Positions 62,085-64,000 of a DNA stretch of 64,000 nucleotides are shown here, in pieces. The stretch is from Candidatus Saccharimonadota bacterium (lineage in GTDB: Bacteria > Patescibacteriota > Saccharimonadia > Saccharimonadales > Saccharimonadaceae), in NCBI GenBank assembly GCA_017514765.1, contig JAFWIU010000010.1:1-64000 (forward strand). The letters run 5' to 3'. Each line of letters starts with the position of its first letter. Position 1 is the stretch's first letter. The notes beneath the pieces are model-generated. The model was not told where the DNA came from and ran no database searches. It saw nothing but the letters and a program-made list of their open reading frames with translations. The position numbers and the translations under genes were made by a program.

Positions 62085-63169
62085 CAGCGAAGAAGAAAAA
62101 ACGAGATTTTAGTTTGGTAAAGAAGATTTTACCCTATTTTCTGGTAGGGACGGTAACGCTTTTGGTGGCATTTTTGGGTTCTCTAGATAAACAAAGCAAC
62201 GAGACTAGCTTAAGCTTGGATAATTTTGTTGCAAATGATTATAAGGTATCAGTGGATCAGATGTCTGAATTGTATGTAGTAGCGGATTTGTCGGATGCTT
62301 TAGGGCTCGCCAGTGCATCAGATGTGGCCTCTAACTATGTGATTACAACTACGATGTATGATTCAGGACAAACTTCGGCTAGCAAGTTGGAGAAACCCAA
62401 TCTGACCAACATTAGTGCTTCACGTGGCGTAATCGAATATACGGTAAAAGAGGGAGAGACGATGGAGTCGATTGCGAGCGCGCGTGGGTTAACTACCGAT
62501 CAAATCAGGTGGTCAAATGGATTGAAAACCACTGATGTTGCTGTTGATACGGTGCTATATTTACCGAGCACGCCTGGTATTGTGTATACGGTAAAATCTG
62601 GCGATACGCTTGAGTCAATAGTCGAGAAGTATGGTTCCACCAATGAAGAGATCATTGCTTTAAATGATTTGGAGGTCTCTGGTGTGACGGAAGGCGCCAG
62701 GATAGTGATTAAGGATGGATCTTTACCAGAAACAGAACGTCCAGAATATGTGGCGCCGGTAGTAAGACCGACTTACACTACGACATATACCTATACTTAT
62801 TCGTATCTGGGTAGTACTTCGGAACGACAGAATATGCGCTCGGAGGGCTATCTATACATCGGTGGTGGGCAATGTGTGGATTACGCTCTCTATAAGAGGC
62901 CGGATTTGAAAGCGCTATATGGCTGGTCGCTGGGTAATGCAAACACTTGGGCTGCCAGAGCGACGCAATCTGTGGTGGATCGCACACCATCGGCGGGTGC
63001 CATTTTCCAGACCGCCGCTGGCTACTTCGGTCACGTGGGTTACGTGGAATCAGTCAATGGTGATGGTTCAATAGAGGTGACTGAGATGAATTACGGGTAT
63101 ATCCCTTATCGTGTGGTACGTTCAACGATCCCGGCCAGTGCGGTAGGTAACTTCTTCTACATCCATTAG
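62081..63169 (+). CDS. membrane-anchored LysM-CHAP peptidoglycan hydrolase
   Basis: Cleaves peptidoglycan peptides or amide bonds. 362 aa: N-terminal anchor (residues 16-34), two LysM domains (117-162 IEYTVKEGETMESIASARG; 167-212 IVYTVKSGDTLESIVEKYG), a Tyr/Thr-rich linker (230-242) and CHAP (250-362) with Cys265 in GGQCVDYA, His318 in GHVGYVE and Asn337 in VTEMNYG. ATG 62081 overlaps the MltG stop by 4 nt. It works on the same wall as MltG. A short repeat of its 3' end (CATCCATTAG) recurs at 63208-63218 in the gap before obg. Confidence 0.93.
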   Translation: MTAKKKKRDFSLVKKILPYFLVGTVTLLVAFLGSLDKQSNETSLSLDNFVANDYKVSVDQMSELYVVADLSDALGLASASDVASNYVITTTMYDSGQTSASKLEKPNLTNISASRGVIEYTVKEGETMESIASARGLTTDQIRWSNGLKTTDVAVDTVLYLPSTPGIVYTVKSGDTLESIVEKYGSTNEEIIALNDLEVSGVTEGARIVIKDGSLPETERPEYVAPVVRPTYTTTYTYTYSYLGSTSERQNMRSEGYLYIGGGQCVDYALYKRPDLKALYGWSLGNANTWAARATQSVVDRTPSAGAIFQTAAGYFGHVGYVESVNGDGSIEVTEMNYGYIPYRVVRSTIPASAVGNFFYIH

Positions 63170-63249
63170 ATTAGGTGTTGATTTGCTTAATGATTAATTG
63201 GGTCGAGCATCCATTAGGTTAAACTGCTTAAATATGTTATAATTATGCT

Positions 63250-64000
63250 ATGTTTGTAGATGTTGCAAAAGTGAGTTTGAAGGCTGGTAAAGGCGGTGAT
63301 GGAGCCGTATCTTTTCGCCGTGAGATTTATATTCCGAAAGGTGGTCCAGATGGAGGCGACGGCGGAAAAGGTGGAGATATTGTTTTTCGAGCTGATAGGG
63401 ATACGGATACATTGGTGGATTTTCGCTTTACGCCGATTTTGACTGCTGAGGATGGTCGTAATGGTTCTGGAACGCGGTCGGCGGGGCGTAGCGGTAAGGA
63501 TTTAGTGGTAGAGGTACCGATTGGGACTGTAGTGAGGCGAGATGGTGAAGTAATAGCCGATTTAACTACTGATGGTCAGACTGCAGTCATTGCCAAGGGC
63601 GGGTCTGGCGGGTTCGGCAACGCGCATTTTAAAAGCTCAACACGTCAGGCTCCTATTATTGCTGAAGTGGGTGAACCCGGTGAGGAATTTGAGGCTGAAT
63701 TAGAACTAAAATCTATGGCAGACGTGGGATTGGTGGGACTACCTAATGCTGGAAAATCCACTTTTCTGTCGGTGGTATCAAATGCGAAACCTGAGATTGC
63801 GGACTATCCGTTTACTACAATCACGCCTAATCTAGGGGTAGCAACGATTGATAAACATGATTTATTGATTGCGGATATACCTGGATTAATTGAAGGAGCT
63901 TCTGAAGGGAAGGGGTTAGGATACGATTTCTTAAGACACGTGGATCGCACTGCGGTGTTATTACATCTAGTCGATGTGTATAATGATGACGCTGGCAAGG
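63250..64000 (+). CDS. obg: GTPase Obg, 5' part (cut by window end)
   Basis: Ribosome-assembly GTPase. MFVDVAKVSLKAGKGGDGAV starts the Gly-rich Obg fold (residues 1-158, with GPDGGDGGKGG and KGGSGGFGNAHF), followed by the G domain: GLPNAGKSTF (G1), DYPFTTITPN (switch I), ADIPGLIEGASEGKGLG (G3/switch II). 250 codons are present; the gene continues past base 64000. TGT-TATAAT (63238-63243) ends exactly 6 nt before ATG 63250. Confidence 0.95.
   Translation, partial: MFVDVAKVSLKAGKGGDGAVSFRREIYIPKGGPDGGDGGKGGDIVFRADRDTDTLVDFRFTPILTAEDGRNGSGTRSAGRSGKDLVVEVPIGTVVRRDGEVIADLTTDGQTAVIAKGGSGGFGNAHFKSSTRQAPIIAEVGEPGEEFEAELELKSMADVGLVGLPNAGKSTFLSVVSNAKPEIADYPFTTITPNLGVATIDKHDLLIADIPGLIEGASEGKGLGYDFLRHVDRTAVLLHLVDVYNDDAGK

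Overview
The window reads as a compact chromosome segment of a Candidate Phyla Radiation (Patescibacteria) bacterium, most likely Candidatus Saccharibacteria (TM7). This is inferred from minimal housekeeping genes, Gram-positive style wall enzymes, large secreted FISUMP and cutinase-type proteins, a C-terminally short AlaRS, and gene families typical of that group. TGA is used as a normal stop (for example typA and the mltG fusion), so the standard bacterial code applies. No transposase, integrase, CRISPR array, tRNA or rRNA gene was seen, and no non-coding gap exceeds about 225 bp.

Layout. 1-7.4 kb: membrane proteins, a K+-dependent-type membrane pyrophosphatase, an acyltransferase-like protein and an alpha-glucan phosphorylase. 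7.4-12.2 kb: secE, nusG, rplK, an unknown gene, rplA, a membrane protein, then an L10 leader with rplJ-rplL. 12.2-16.9 kb: a large secreted protein, a SufS-like enzyme, a membrane thioredoxin-fold protein and a conserved unknown. 16.9-22.1 kb: dnaX, dnaB, a GT-C-like membrane protein, ybaB, recR. 22-25.6 kb: a lipid cluster (acyl-CoA ligase, cdsA, pgsA, PGP-phosphatase-like HAD). 25.6-31.7 kb: nrnA-like, hydrolase, cysS, and queuosine genes tgt, queA, queH. 31.7-38.4 kb: transporters, a VanY-like carboxypeptidase and a heterodimeric ABC exporter. 38.5-43.2 kb: nucleotide and DNA-uracil enzymes (tmk, tdk, ung, dCMP deaminase) and a secreted cutinase-VWA protein. 43.2-53.7 kb: typA, tatD-family, small genes, cysteine desulfurase, a FISUMP surface protein, mnmA, alaS. 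53.7-63.2 kb: HAD, PilM/FtsA-like ATPase, RluB-type pseudouridine synthase, an unusual two-component pair, a large anchored protein, a RuvX-MltG fusion and a LysM-CHAP hydrolase. The window ends inside obg.

Two genome-scale patterns stand out. (1) Seven copies of a GC-rich, roughly 112-189 bp palindromic element lie between 30.1 and 56.1 kb. Six sit in frame inside conserved genes (queA twice, tatD family, cysteine desulfurase, mnmA, rluB type) and one overlaps the 3' end of the rluB-type gene. The cores are shared, while most outer arms are unique to each site. This resembles Rickettsia palindromic elements in behaviour but not in sequence. (2) Most first-of-operon genes have an extended -10 hexamer exactly 6 nt (17 cases) or 7-9 nt (13 cases) before the start codon, which predicts leaderless mRNAs. 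Ribosomal-protein genes and a few others keep 5' leaders with Shine-Dalgarno sites. Both patterns come directly from reading the sequence; their function and spread are inference.
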